Positions 1-10,675 of a stretch of DNA of 64,000 nucleotides are shown one piece after another. Made by a program: the position numbers and the translations under genes. Position 1 is the first letter of the stretch, and each line of letters starts with the position of its first letter. This DNA is from Pseudopithomyces maydicus (taxonomy: Eukaryota; Ascomycota; Dothideomycetes; Pleosporales; Didymosphaeriaceae). Below the pieces are notes generated by a model that saw only the letters and a list, made by a program, of their open reading frames with translations, ran no database searches and was not told the origin of the DNA. The stretch lies in contig JANTUC010000012.1 of the NCBI GenBank assembly GCA_026873275.1, positions 206,001-270,000 of the forward strand. Direction: 5' to 3'.

Positions 1-962
1 TGGTCAGATCATGCTCAATCTTGACGCCGATGGTACACTCGGAAAACCTCTGGATTGGGCAATGACACCTGAAATTGAAATCCCTGTGGGAGCGCTTCAC
101 ATCAAAGGACTTCTAGATCTTGGCCCATACATCACCATGGGCGTCCACTTTGGATCATCTGCTCTTAAAGGCACTGCCTCGTGGTCGGCAGGTGCCAAAG
201 CTTCGCTCAAGGACTCGGCCGAGGTGAAGGTAGTGTTGCTCGGCGACGGGGATAATAGCATCAAAGACTGGGACCCAGTCTTTGAAAAGATCGATCCCAC
301 GTTTAGCGCGGAGATTAGTGGTGATGCCCGGGCATGGGGAGAACTTGGGGTGCAATTCCAAGCAGAGGTTCTTGGTGGTGGTAAGTCATCCACGCATATA
401 TAGTCGAACTGAAAGCTGACCAGGCCTTCCAGTATGGGGATACCAAGCCAGTGTCGATGCTAGGTTGCCTTATTTCGAGGCCAAGCTATCGGCGCAGGTC
501 AATTCTGAGGGTGTTTGTGGTACACAGAAGACTCTGGGCGTGGAAGTCGACACCGATGTTGGAATCAACGTGAACCTCAACATGGGAAAAATCAACAAGA
601 GTCCCGACTTCCAAAAAGATCTCTTCGATACCCAGTGGCCGCTTTTCAGTACTTGTATGGGTTTTGGACCTGATGTCCAGACTCCAACACCTACCCCCGA
701 ACCGACGCCAACCGAAACGCCCGAGATAACTCTCAGCACTGAAGCCCCTGTCACTACCGACATTGTAGCGATAAGCACTCCCTCAACAGAGCTTCCCACT
801 ATGGTCATCACAACGGGGCCTCCATTGGCTACGGGTACGGGAGCAATTGGTACAGGGGTCGCAAGCACAGGGGTGATCAGTGGTGGCTACTCAGCTGCGG
901 CAAATGGTACTCTCATCAAGATGGCGAAGAGGAAGCCTACCATAAAGCTCGATTGGTATTAA
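1..962 (+). CDS. Secreted-type protein, C-terminal part (DUF7029/DUF7223-like), 5' truncated by window
   Basis: The reading frame is already open at base 2, so the start lies upstream of the window. Two exons are seen, to 380 and 433-962, joined across a 52-nt intron with a GTAAGT donor at 381 and acceptor AG at 431-432. The joined reading keeps a smooth beta-rich sequence through VWGYQASVDARLPYFEAKL. The motifs DLGPYITMGVHFGS, FDTQWPLFSTC and repeated beta-strand pattern resemble the C-terminal domain of large secreted fungal proteins carrying DUF7029/DUF7223; this is recalled family resemblance, not a search. The domain is followed by a Thr/Pro linker (TPTPTPEPTPTETPE) and a Thr/Gly/Ser-rich region typical of O-glycosylated wall proteins. 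The end (KMAKRKPTIKLDWY) is basic and polar, so it is not a GPI signal. Function unknown. Confidence 0.7.
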
Positions 963-1134
963 GTATGTCTCGTGTATTTCTAGGTGCCGTATGTAAGAAT
1001 TTTAGTAGTCGCACAATTTCGCGCCTCAAGAACCTCAGCCAATCATAGGACGTAATGGTACCCCAAAAACATGTTGAGCACCGAAAAAAATTAAGATCCA
1101 GCATACATTGAAGTATGAAAAGACAAAAAGTATT

Positions 1135-1214
1135 GCCCACTGTCAGAATTGAACTGACGACCTTATCATAGCGTGTAGTACTAGTGATACGCTCTACCAC
1201 TGAGCCAAGCGGGC
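1135..1214 (-). tRNA. tRNA-Thr(AGU) with 9-nt intron
   Basis: The minus strand folds as a full cloverleaf. The acceptor stem GCCCGCT pairs with AGTGGGC (one G-U). The D arm is GCTC-AGTGGTA-GAGC, the anticodon stem TATCA/TGATA, and the T arm GTCAG-TTCAATT-CTGAC. The 16-nt anticodon loop resolves to CT-AGT-A, a 9-nt intron at the canonical position after base 37, and a final A. Anticodon AGU (read as IGU) gives threonine. A run of five T follows the 3' end on the minus strand, as expected for RNA polymerase III termination. CCA is not encoded. A and B boxes lie within the D and T arms. Confidence 0.9.
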
Positions 1215-1876
1215 ATTGATCACGTGTTTTGATGAAATATATTCTCTAAGTAAAATATATATCAGCATTTTGCATACAGTACAGCCTTCACTCTTATCTT
1301 TCATGCCAATCTTCTCTTCTGGTGTGGGGCTTGTATAAAAACTAGATACATTGCATGGTCTATGTGTGTGGGGTCAGAAAGATGGCTCGCCGAGAGTCGG
1401 CATCTCGATTGCTTACTTCGCTCTTAGCTCTAAGCCTTCCAGGTCACACTCAAGATATGTGACCTTCCATAAGGAGAAAACTTGGGCATCTCTATCGCCA
1501 ATCCGTGAAGAGCTATACACAATAACCCAATTAAGTCCCCTCCGTATTGACGACAAGATGATATCGAGATAATAGCATGAGATCTGTAGAAGACGGAGGA
1601 GCTGGACCGTGCCTAGATCCAATATGGATAAAAGAATTGCTGGTATCTTTGTCCCTATGCTTCGTGTTCTCACTTTTCGGTAAAGCAATTACTTCCCTGT
1701 ATCATAACTTTGTTAATAGGAACGGGATCATCATTGTCAGCAAAAAGGATTTCGATCTCTTCCAAGGTATTCAAAAACTACAGTGAGAAGGAGAATGATC
1801 TTGTCATATACCTGAGAGTTCCCGTAGTCTATCGGTACATGGGCCGAAAGAGTAGAGCTACATAAGAAGGCGTCTC

Positions 1877-1941
1877 CCGCAGTTTTCCTACGGCCTCGCC
1901 CCGCAGTTCTCCTACGGTCCCGCCCCGCGGCTTTCCTCCGA
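1877..1941. repeat. 24-bp imperfect tandem repeat, about 2.7 copies
   Basis: Units start at 1877, 1901 and 1925. Each begins CCGCAG or CCGCGG, contains TTTTCCTACGG or a close variant, and ends in CCC/GCC. Copies 1 and 2 differ at three bases and the third is truncated. It is non-coding and lies about 460 bp upstream of the FAD oxidase start. Confidence 0.75.
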
Positions 1942-2303
1942 ACACGCGCCGTGGCAAGTCCAAGACTCCCCCATCACACCATGAATTGACAACAGCGAGA
2001 CAATTGAGCCGCGATAAACCGGGCTAAATGTCTGCTTGAAGAAGCACGATACTGGCTGATAGCGATGTCGGTGGAAGAGATGACCGAAACGGGAAAAGAG
2101 CTCCCCGCGTGGTAGGAATGACGCTACGGCTGCGGACCCGACACGGCTCGAAGAAGCACCGAGAACCGCGCCCTTTGTACAAACAAACCTCGCTTTTCCA
2201 GGGCAGAAGGTATCGCTGGGCATTGACCCCGCAGAACACGCCATGGAAATGCTGTACAGTGGCGGATGGCCCGATGTAAGCCGCATGTAGGCTGCGCGGG
2301 CTC

Positions 2304-2310
2304 TTATAAG
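2304..2310 (+). promoter_or_regulatory. TATA-like element of the FAD oxidase gene
   Basis: TTATAAG lies about 92 bp upstream of the chosen ATG at 2402, a plausible core-promoter distance for a filamentous fungus. This rests on motif and position only. Confidence 0.4.
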
Positions 2311-2401
2311 TGCCGTGACGCGCCCAATTCCTAGTATCAAGAACCCTCGAGCCAACCTTTCCACGACAGCGCAATTTCTAGCCGTCTGTCACGATAACAC
2401 A

Positions 2402-3769
2402 ATGGCTTCGAATTCGTACCTCATCGTCGGCGCTGGCGTCTTCGGCGTTTCGACCGCATATACTCTGATTCGCAAATACCCTAATGCCTCCATTACAATC
2501 GTCGACCGCGACGCTTACGATGCAGATTCGCGCGTAGCTGCTTCGTGGGACTGGAACAAAGTCATCCGCGCAGATTACGATGACATCATTTACTGCAAGC
2601 TCGCTCTCGAGGCACAGGATATCTTTGAGTCCGATCCACTGTACCAGCCCTTCTTCCACAAGACCGGCATCTATTGGATGTGCCGCACAGACTATGCAAC
2701 TCAAGTTGTTGAAAACTACAAGAAGCTTGGAAGAAAGGCGGAGCTGGAGGCCATGAGCGTGAAGGAAGCTAGGAGGTTATACGGCGGGCTCTTCGAAGAT
2801 GCAGATTACACCGACGTCAGAGACGTGCTGGTTAACAAGACGAGTGGCTGGGCAAATGCAGGGGATGCATTGAGGGCAGTGACGAAGAAGTGCATTGAGC
2901 TCGGAGTCAAATATGTCGTGGCGGAGACCCAGTCTCTGACCTTCGACCGCAGCGGGCGGTGCACCGGAGTGAAGACGAAGAAGGGCGACACATACTCGGC
3001 ATCTAAAGTCATTCTGTGCACTGGAGCATTCACAGCAAAGCTACTGGAGCAAGCGGCCAAGGCGAGCAACAAACCGGACATCTCAGCAGGAGGCAGGATC
3101 ATAGCGGGTGGTATTACCACCGGCATGACAAAGCTCGACGAGGAGTCATACAAGAAATTCGAGCACATGCCTGTCGCTGTTCAGAGTTACAATGCAACAA
3201 CAGGTATGCGCCTTTCCATTCTTACTACTCAGACGACTCCCTAGCTAACCATTCGCTTACCTATAGGTCCTTTCATTGGTTCCCTTCCCCCAACCGCCGA
3301 CCGTGAACTGAAGTGGTGGGGCCAAAAGATCTTCAAAAACACCCAAGATATTCTCGGCAAGCGGATCAGCGCACCGCCGCCAGAGCCAGACTACGCACAG
3401 TGGAAGGTTGCGAGCCCGCTAAAGCAGGACATCGATTACGCCAACTCAATCTTCTACGGCAAGAATGGCGCCCACTGGAAAATGGAGAAGCACCGCATCT
3501 GCTGGGATGCCTTCACTTCGTCCTCCGACTTTATCATTTCCCCGCACGCAGGCGCGCAGGGCCTCTTCGTCGCCACATGCGGCTCCTTCCACGGATACAA
3601 GTTCTTTCCTGTGCTGGGCAAGTATGTGGTGCAGATGCTGGAAGGTGAACTGGAAAGCGAGCTGAAGGAGAAGTGGGCATGGGATCGCGAGAGGCCCGAT
3701 GAAAAACTGAATCCCGAATTCCCGCGATGGGAGATGAAGGAGATCCTTGGAGCGCAGGCGAAGTTGTAA
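2402..3769 (+). CDS. FAD-dependent amine/amino-acid oxidase (fructosyl-amino-acid / saccharopine oxidase type)
   Basis: Two exons, 2402-3203 and 3267-3769 (63-nt intron, donor GTATGC, acceptor TATAG), encode 434 residues. This is the usual length for the sarcosine oxidase/fructosyl amino acid oxidase branch of the DAO superfamily. The Rossmann motif GAGVFG sits at residues 10-15, directly after the start. I therefore preferred the ATG at 2402 to an in-frame ATG at 2315, which would add 29 unrelated residues. Cys346 in HRICWDAFTSS aligns with the cysteine that carries covalent FAD in this family, and the C-terminal block SFHGYKFFPVLGKYVVQMLEG is the second flavin-binding signature. The likely reaction is oxidative cleavage of a secondary amine or imino acid giving hydrogen peroxide; the substrate (fructosyl amino acid, saccharopine or pipecolate) cannot be decided. 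The C-terminal AKL may also act as a peroxisomal PTS1 signal, in line with peroxide production. Confidence 0.88.
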
Positions 3770-4404
3770 TGTATGAGTCGGGTCAGCCGTGGAAGGAATC
3801 AGTTTGGATTGGATGTTGGTTCCATGCTATGGTGCAAGGGAAGCCCGGTGTTTGGCGCAGGCAGACAATTTTCTCAATTGAGCCATGACTTGTTAACACT
3901 ATAATTGATGCGTTATTCTACAGCCTGAAAGAAAAGACGATTGATTTTTCTATCATCCCATTACCCAAAGGAGCTATCCTCCAAGAACCAAGTGAGCTAT
4001 CATCCCGTCGCCCAAGTGAGCAAAGTCCACCCTGGTCATATTAACAGAGATCTGGTTATGTTAACATATGGGAAGAGCCAGCAGTTCTCTACAGGGAAAT
4101 TGGTATCGAAAATTATGCGTTTTATTCTGCGTCGGTGACGAAAACGCGTATAGTACTCGGGCTGCGCCTTCCCATCTGACCTAGGTATGGAAGCTGCTCC
4201 CGCCAGACATGGCAGCTGCGTTCGACCGTTTGCAGGCGACGGTAAGTAAAAATCTACGACAAACGGACCTCGACAGACGAACCTCACAAACGCCATTCAA
4301 CAGTTTTCACAACCTCAAATATAAAGCCTCCCGCCACCCAAGTTGCTCAACTGTTCTCGACACACCGATCACCTTCGAGTTAGTACATTGTGACGCTACT
4401 CACC
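3770..4404. other. Intergenic region, 3' of FAD oxidase and promoter of small secreted protein
   Basis: No domain-bearing or spliced open frame is seen. A TATA box at 4320 is the only element I can point to. Confidence 0.5.
4320..4326 (+). promoter_or_regulatory. TATA box of the small secreted protein gene
   Basis: TATAAAG lies 85 bp upstream of the ATG at 4405 and matches the strong TATA consensus. A good TATA box fits an inducible, highly transcribed small secreted protein. Confidence 0.5.
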
Positions 4405-4962
4405 ATGAAGTTCTGTCTCCTCCTCATCGCGATCGCAGCCATCCAGCTTGCGATGGCCGATTTCGATGTGTTCTACTTGCGCAACAACCGTAAGATCATG
4501 GAAGGATATCAGATTCTGGACCCTTCCCAAAACATCTGCCCTGATCCGAAGAATACGCGTCTTTTCATGGACAAGGGCGATGTCAGCGGCGACAAGGTGG
4601 GCATCCGCTGCGTAGGGACTGGTTGCCGTCACTTTCAAGATAACGATCGTGTGTACGATCCTTCCAACATCCAAATCATGGAGATGCACCTCTCCAACAA
4701 ACCTGTGATTCACTGGAGTAAGTATCTCCAGGATACTGGTATGTGTGTCTTGCTAACGAGGCTAGCCATCTATAGGGACAACGTCGACGGCGACCGATGG
4801 GAGATGTATGATGTCCACGGTGTCCCTCAAGGGAAATGCGAACCCAACTCTGCCGATGACGGCTGGTTCGCCCACTGTGGAGAATGGACTGGCTATCGCA
4901 AGATGCGCTGCTACAACTACTACACGGCGGACTTCATCAACGCCCACGATCGTGGATGGTGA
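4405..4962 (+). CDS. Small cysteine-rich secreted protein, effector-like
   Basis: The ATG at 4405 has context CACC and opens a clear signal peptide (MKFCLLLIAIAAIQLAMA, cut before DFDVF). I propose a 48-nt intron at 4718-4765 (donor GTAAGT, branch GCTAAC, acceptor GCTAG). It keeps the frame and gives HWTIYRDNVDGDRWEMYD at the junction. Unspliced translation is also open and would add a seventh cysteine; splicing leaves six in the mature chain, an even number that suits disulfides. The spliced protein has 169 residues and is rich in Trp, Tyr, Asp and Cys (GIRCVGTGC, GKCEP, AHCGE, MRCYN). No family is recognised. Size, signal peptide and paired cysteines match secreted effectors or small extracellular proteins, which is inference only. 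Confidence 0.75.
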   Translation: MKFCLLLIAIAAIQLAMADFDVFYLRNNRKIMEGYQILDPSQNICPDPKNTRLFMDKGDVSGDKVGIRCVGTGCRHFQDNDRVYDPSNIQIMEMHLSNKPVIHWSKYLQDTGMCVLLTRLAIYRDNVDGDRWEMYDVHGVPQGKCEPNSADDGWFAHCGEWTGYRKMRCYNYYTADFINAHDRGW

Positions 4963-7609
4963 TAGACGGAAGGGCATGTGTAAGTGACTCCGGAATTGTG
5001 GCACGGGAGTTTTGCATAAAGCTGTGGCTAACCAGTTGACATACAGTAGGAGGTATCAATTAGATGTCTTCCAACAACATTATCGTCGGTCAGAGCGGGT
5101 CTGAACAAGCTATCCCTTTGGTAGATGACAGGCGGTATAAAGGAAAGGGTGACTAGTCAACTGGAGCGCCCAGACCTTTTAGGCAGATAGCATTTACCTG
5201 ACTCTTGACAAATGAATCATTACATTAAAAAACCAGTATGCAAGGCAATTTTCTAGTGAAATCAAAGCTCCCATGAGATTTTCGTCACAATAATAGGAGT
5301 TCGGAATCGTTCAATAGCCATTAGAGGTAGTCATGATCTTGGCCTTTGGATGGATACTCAAATTTACCACTGCGGGCGGGGTGGGGCAGCTGAAATGTTG
5401 GCTAGCGTTCAACTGTGACGCAAGCAGCATACAAAGGCCTGATCGAGGTTGGGCCTCTGGGATGGATGATCTGCTGACTCGATCCAGTAAGATGTCCTGT
5501 ACTAGACTGAGAAACCGCTGACCGGGTCAGCCAGCTGCGAACGGTACTACCCGCCCAGCAGGACATGGGAGCTCATTACAGTAGGCTGGGTGGGGATTCA
5601 TTCGGATATTGCGTGCTAACTGCTAGCCAGGGTAGTCGGGCCCACCGGTAGGAGTCTCGGGATGGTCCAAAGGCTACTAAATGCGGAGAGTTTCACGAAC
5701 AAGGTAAGATGCGCTGTCACACGACGCTGACGGCCGCCACTAACAATGGGTCAAAGTAGGCATTAGGAGGTGGTTGGTCGCCGATTTTCAGGAGATGGAG
5801 CTTGGATTCTTGTATGTATGGGCTCTGTGCATTTGAGCATTCGAGACACGTCGATCTGCGGTGTGCATTGGGTGTGTCTAAGGAATTCCAGCCCCGAGTC
5901 CTGCTCGAAGAACAGGAGCTAGCAACTCATGAAACGCTATGGGAAGAGTCTGAAATAATTTTACTTGCACTTGTACTTGTACTTGGAGAAGTTTCCGTGC
6001 ACAAAGGTATTGTGTATGTATGTAGGTCGCCGTCAAGCTCCGCCGACGTGACGTAGGCCACCCCCTCCCCACTCAGGTAAATCCTTTGAGAACTGAACTA
6101 CGAGCTACCCTTTTGAGATCTGGCAGATTTTTTTTTCTTTTTTTCTCTCTCTTTCTCTCTTTTTTTTTTCAAGATGCTGCCTTTCTCCTTTTACCAAATC
6201 TGTGCGTCGTACTCACCGTACTCACCCACCAGTCAACAACAGGTCCACGGCCCTCTCGCCCCCACTGCAGCAAAACAAGAGGTTCCCGAGTGGGTCGTGG
6301 AGATTAGGGAGTTAACCACATAGGTATGTGCGTGTGTGCACAGACATGGAGCACGAATGGAGTGGGTCTTTGAGCAAGAGCAGTGCATCCGTCCCAACGG
6401 CCACGGGCATGGTTGGTGGAACTACTGCGGCGTTTCTCGCGAGGAAACTCAGGTCTGCGGCGACGTGCAGTGCTCGGCGGCTGACACAGGCATTAATAAT
6501 TCCTCTGGGGGCAAAGAATTCCAAGTGCCGGGCGGTGAACTAGGGTTCGTTGTGGATTAGGACAGAGGTCGAGCGGGCCGTACGCTACATCTCATTAAAG
6601 AGTGCACGCTAACATGGCGCAAGATCCTTGCCATGGGGATGCTCGGTGGGTGGCCCGGTGGGTGGCCAGCGGGAACCGCGCCTGGCTCTGGCCGCTGTCA
6701 AAAGAGATGGGATCTTCAGGACGGTGGCTCGATGGAGCAGTGGTGGGCAAGGCGTCCGGGTGGCTAGCTTCGGACGCCATGGACACGATGGACGCGGTGG
6801 ACACGATGGAGCCCGTCACCTGCATCACGGACAGCACGTGAGCACACCCAGGTCCACCACGTTGTTGCAGGGCAGGCTAGGCAATTCTCCGAGGGTGGGT
6901 GCGATTGGACAGCAACGGGGCAACCCGAGATTTCGGATCTTTTGAAACTGCAGCTCCCGTGTCGCTGCGTGTGGCGGCCAATCGGTTCGGGCGCGTCAAA
7001 CGGTTCGTAAGCGGCAGAGAGGGCCTAGAAAGCAGTTAAGGTTTGGACCCAGCGTCGTTGATAATTCCTCTTTCGTCGAGCTCATCTCGAAAGGCCAGGG
7101 TGACGGGTGACGCAACAGGAAGACGCGTCGGACAAATGCCCCGTCGGGGACCTCGAGGCACGCTCTCCTGCGGATGGCGCTGCGGCCTTGTCCGGGGGGC
7201 TGAACAAGTACGTACTGTAGGTAGGTACTTGGACTTGCACCTGTTGCCAGCCATGATGGTGGTTGATCCATGGATGGTGAATCTGTCCATGGGTGTGGTC
7301 GATGGGAGGGCAGGGCAGGGCACAGGGGGCTGACTCGCATATGCCGTCCTTGCAGGCTCGTCCAGTGCAGCAGCACACACCCAGACAGCGATCGATTCCC
7401 ATCGAATCCAGCGCGACTCGTCCCACGAACGTGGAGATGAGGGTCAACCGGGGTTGACCGGTAAGGCGCCGGGCACGGGCGTGGGCCAGCCCCCACTGTC
7501 GCTGCTCAGATTCATGAGCACTAGCTTGCGCCGTTGACTTGAGCGTGCGTGCTTGGAGAACCGGTGGTGCTTCTGCGGCGGCCTTGCGTCCCAGACTCAT
7601 TTGCTCCAG
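4963..7609. other. 2.6-kb non-coding region upstream of the zinc-cluster regulator
   Basis: No open frame here has a domain or a consistent splice structure. It contains a 43-nt pure pyrimidine tract at 6128-6170, a short CTTGTA-type repeat near 5965-5987 and GGTGG/GATGG-rich direct repeats at 6645-6800 and 7240-7320. GC content rises steadily toward 7600. It may be the long 5' regulatory and untranslated region of the regulator gene, as is common for fungal transcription factors. Confidence 0.45.
6128..6170 (+). repeat. Pyrimidine (T/CT) low-complexity tract
   Basis: A 43-base stretch holds only T and C. Such tracts are common in fungal promoters just upstream of transcription start sites. 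No gene start follows within 1.4 kb, so it may instead mark a non-coding transcript or be a simple repeat. Confidence 0.6.
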
Positions 7610-9975
7610 ATGCCCTCGCCCGTCGACGCCGCCGAAGATGGTTCGCAACTGGTGAGCACGCTCGCCGCACACATTCACCGCCGCCCGCCCTCTCCCCTCC
7701 AGCATGTTGACGACGCCCGCGCCGTCCAGCGTCGCCTCCCCGCCAACTCGCGGCGCGTCCCCTCGACAAGCGGAAGCGCACCGAGACCAGCTGTGACAAG
7801 TGCAAGTCGCGCAAGCAAAAGTGCCGCAAGGAGCCTGGCCAGGACACGTGCCGGTACTGCCTGCAGCACAACATCGAGTGCCAGACGACCCAGCCGCGCA
7901 AGAAGCGCCTGTACGGCAGCGTCGAGAGCCTGGGCAACCGCCTCAACCTGCTCGAGTCGCTGGTCAAGGGCCTGCTGCCGGGCGCCGATGTGTCCAACCT
8001 GGAGGAGATGCGCCAGCTGGGCACCTCGCTGGGCATCCAGGTGCCAGACTCGCCGTCCCAGGACACCCCGGGGGACCACCCCGACAGCCCCGTGGGCGAG
8101 GGCGAAGAGCCGCTGTCGCTGCTGCCCGACCAGCAGGGCCAGGTGCAGTACATCGGGCCCGCGAGCTCCTTTTCGTTCCACCTGAAGCTGCGCGCCCTCT
8201 GCGGACAGGCTCCGCTGCCCTCGTTCGTGCTGTTTGGCAAGAATGCCGCCCACATACACCACCACCACCCGGAGCGAGACCCCGACGCCGCCAGCGCCCA
8301 GTCCGTCTTCGACCACAGCCTGCTGGCCGACCGCCGCCACCAGCCGCCCGACGACGCCCAAACCCTCGACGCCCTGATCCGCGCCTACTTCGAGCACATC
8401 AACCCGGACTTCCCCGTGCTCTACGAGCTCTCCTTCCGGGAGGCCTACCAGGCCTGGCTGCAGGACCCCTCCAAGGCCGATCCCGCCTGGCAGTGCAGCT
8501 TCCTGTGCGTGCTGCTCCTCGCCCGCCGCCTCGCCCACGTCCAGGTGCCCGAGCAGCAGGACCTCCTGTGGTGGAAGCGCATCCAGACGCTGCTGCCCGT
8601 CGTCATCTTCACCTCGAGCGTCACCGCCGTCCAGGCCCTCATGCTGGCCGCCATGCACCTGCACAACACGAACCACCGGGACGCCTGCTGGAACCTCACG
8701 GGGACCGCCATCCGCATAGCCTTCGCCATCGGCCTCCACCAGAGCAGCGCGAGCACCTCGCAGGCCCCGCTGGCGAGCGAGCTGCGGAAGCGCCTGTGGT
8801 GGACCCTGTATGCCCTGGAGCAGATGCAGGTCTCGTCCTACGACCGCCCGAGCGCCATAGAGCACCACGTCTCCAAGGACAACTATCCGAACGAGCGCGT
8901 GCTGGGCGCCGCCGCATACTCCCCGCCGGACTACCACCGCTGGTATGGCCGCTTGGTCGTGCATCTGAGCTCCGCCTGCCGCGCCCCCAAGCACCTCAAG
9001 ACGAGCACCGGCGACGACTCGTATGCGTCGCCCCTGTCCCCCGCCGCCGGCGTGCTGCGCGTCCTGGAACGCTGGAAAATTGAGTTGCCCCAACACTTGC
9101 GCCTTGACGCCGTTGACACCACGGCCCCTACCTTCCACCGACCTCTCTTGCTCATGCACGCCCTCTACCATTACACCATCCTTGTCCTGTGCAGGGCTGC
9201 CCTGATTGCGCGAGCAACCACGCTGGCGAAAGAGGATACAGACGCCACAAACGTAGCCCTCATCAACATGGCGGATTCGTGCACCGACTCCGGACGCGCA
9301 CTGGCGAGAATCTTGCTCAAACTCGAAGCTCTTGGGAAATTCGACGCCATCACCTGGTGGGATGTCTGGTACTCGTTGGCATCTGGTTCGGTCCTCGTCC
9401 TGGATCTGGTATGTCAAAACAAGATGGGCACTGTCGAGACGTGCGAGTCGCGCGCCTTGCTCGTGCAGCTCGCCGAGCTCTCGCAGAAGCACTTGCGGAA
9501 CCCTTGCATGCCTGGCACCATTGCCAAATTCGCGTCCCTGGTCCCAGAGCTCCACGCCATGGTCGAGTCGATGATGATAGCCCAGGCTGCGCCTCGGATG
9601 GCCAAATCAGAACCACGATCAAGCGTGTCGGAGCCAGTGCCGGTTGAACAAACGCTTCCTTCGCAACCACACGTTGCACCTTTTGCATATTCTCACCCAA
9701 CCACCAACAGTGGTGCGTACATATTCGCCGACAACATGCCAGGCCGCTACTATACACACGCCGACTACTCGACTGGCGCACCGTACTCCAATACCCGCTT
9801 CGACCGGAGCACCCAGATGCAGTTCATGGACTTCACCGTCAACAACATCCACGACTGGAACTGGGGCGACATGGGAAACCTGCTGGGCCCCGAGGGTGCC
9901 CACCATGGCCACCATCACGTGCCCACTAGCCTGCCCGGTCTGCCGCCAGGATCTGCTCCCGGGCCATACAACTGA
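7610..9975 (+). CDS. Zn2Cys6 zinc-cluster transcription factor with fungal_trans domain
   Basis: The binuclear zinc cluster is complete: CDKC-x6-C-...-CRYC-x6-C near 7786-7875, preceded by basic KRKRTETS and followed by a leucine-containing linker (YGSVESLGNRLNLLESLVKG) that may dimerise. The fungal_trans regulatory domain spans about residues 215-480, with YFEHINPDFPVLYEL and the hallmark RKRLWWTLYALEQMQVSSYDRPS. The tail is rich in His, Tyr, Gly and Asn. The 5' end is uncertain. One frame-clean model joins 7610-7651 to 7771-9975 (119-nt intron with a rare AAG acceptor; 748 aa). Alternatives start at 7610 or 7704 without that intron but need a base added in the C4 runs at 7748 or 7758. The family binds CGG half-sites in the nucleus as activator or repressor. 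Its neighbour 0.7 kb downstream is a beta-galactosidase gene, so control of galactoside use is a reasonable guess. Confidence 0.88.
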
Positions 9976-10675
9976 GAGTCGCCAGACCACCTGGATTTTT
10001 ATTTTGTTTCTACCTCATCTTATTTTCTTTGGTGTTTCCAGTCGCCGACACAGGGGCTGATGTTTTTCTACATGTCGTTGATACCCCTTCTTAGCGCTGT
10101 GCATTGTAGATCAACGATCACGTTACATTTTTGTTCTCTCTTCTCTGCTCTCTCACACGCACAGTCGTATCGATGTGGTTTGATCACCCATTTCAGATAG
10201 TGTTTAGTTTCATGAATGCACTTATGACGGTGTGGTATGTATTATCGTGCTGTGGTTCCAGCAGTCTTGTGTGTGTTCTATTGTGCACCACCAGCGGTAT
10301 AAGAGATATTCTGGTTTTATGTAATTTGTAAAATAGGGTCTCGAGGGCGGTACAGATCCTCTCAGACCACAACGACAACGGTCTATCACAACTTCCAAAC
10401 AAGACACAGCCGCGGTGCCTCGGGTGCTTGGCAACCGAGCGGCGATCCTGGGTTCCCCGCCTTGACGTCGCGTTACTTGCACGCGCTATCTTCTTGCGCT
10501 CGACGATGGATGTAACTTCAATATCTAACCCATGAAGATTGTTGCGCAATACAGCATAGCGGGTACATCAGATAACCTGATGGCAAAGGCCCCACCATAA
10601 TCCAAAATCAATCTAACTACCAATGCAATACACGATTCTCCCTCCCTTGACTTTGCAAATCTGCATGCTGTAACA
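9976..10675. other. Intergenic region between regulator and GH35 gene
   Basis: This holds the 3' untranslated region of the regulator (T-rich, 9995-10150) and the promoter of the GH35 gene. No coding signal is seen. Confidence 0.5.

Larger units (their letters stand above)
963..2401. other. Intergenic region holding the tRNA, without a protein gene
   Basis: Apart from the tRNA and a 24-bp tandem repeat, I see no supported gene. The short open frames at 1351-1572 and 1577-1786 have no recognisable domain, no biased codon use and no splice-linked partner. The last 100 bp form the promoter of the FAD oxidase gene. Confidence 0.5.

Noticed and set aside
7800..9083. 427-codon plus-strand frame overlapping the same gene
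   Set aside because: Pro/Arg/Ala-rich shadow frame caused by GC-rich codons; no start context and no motif.
7675..9555. 626-codon open frame antisense to the zinc-cluster gene
   Set aside because: It mirrors the GC-rich third positions of the real gene. Its translation is Gly/Val/Arg/Gln-rich low-complexity with no domain, while the sense strand has a complete zinc cluster and fungal_trans domain.
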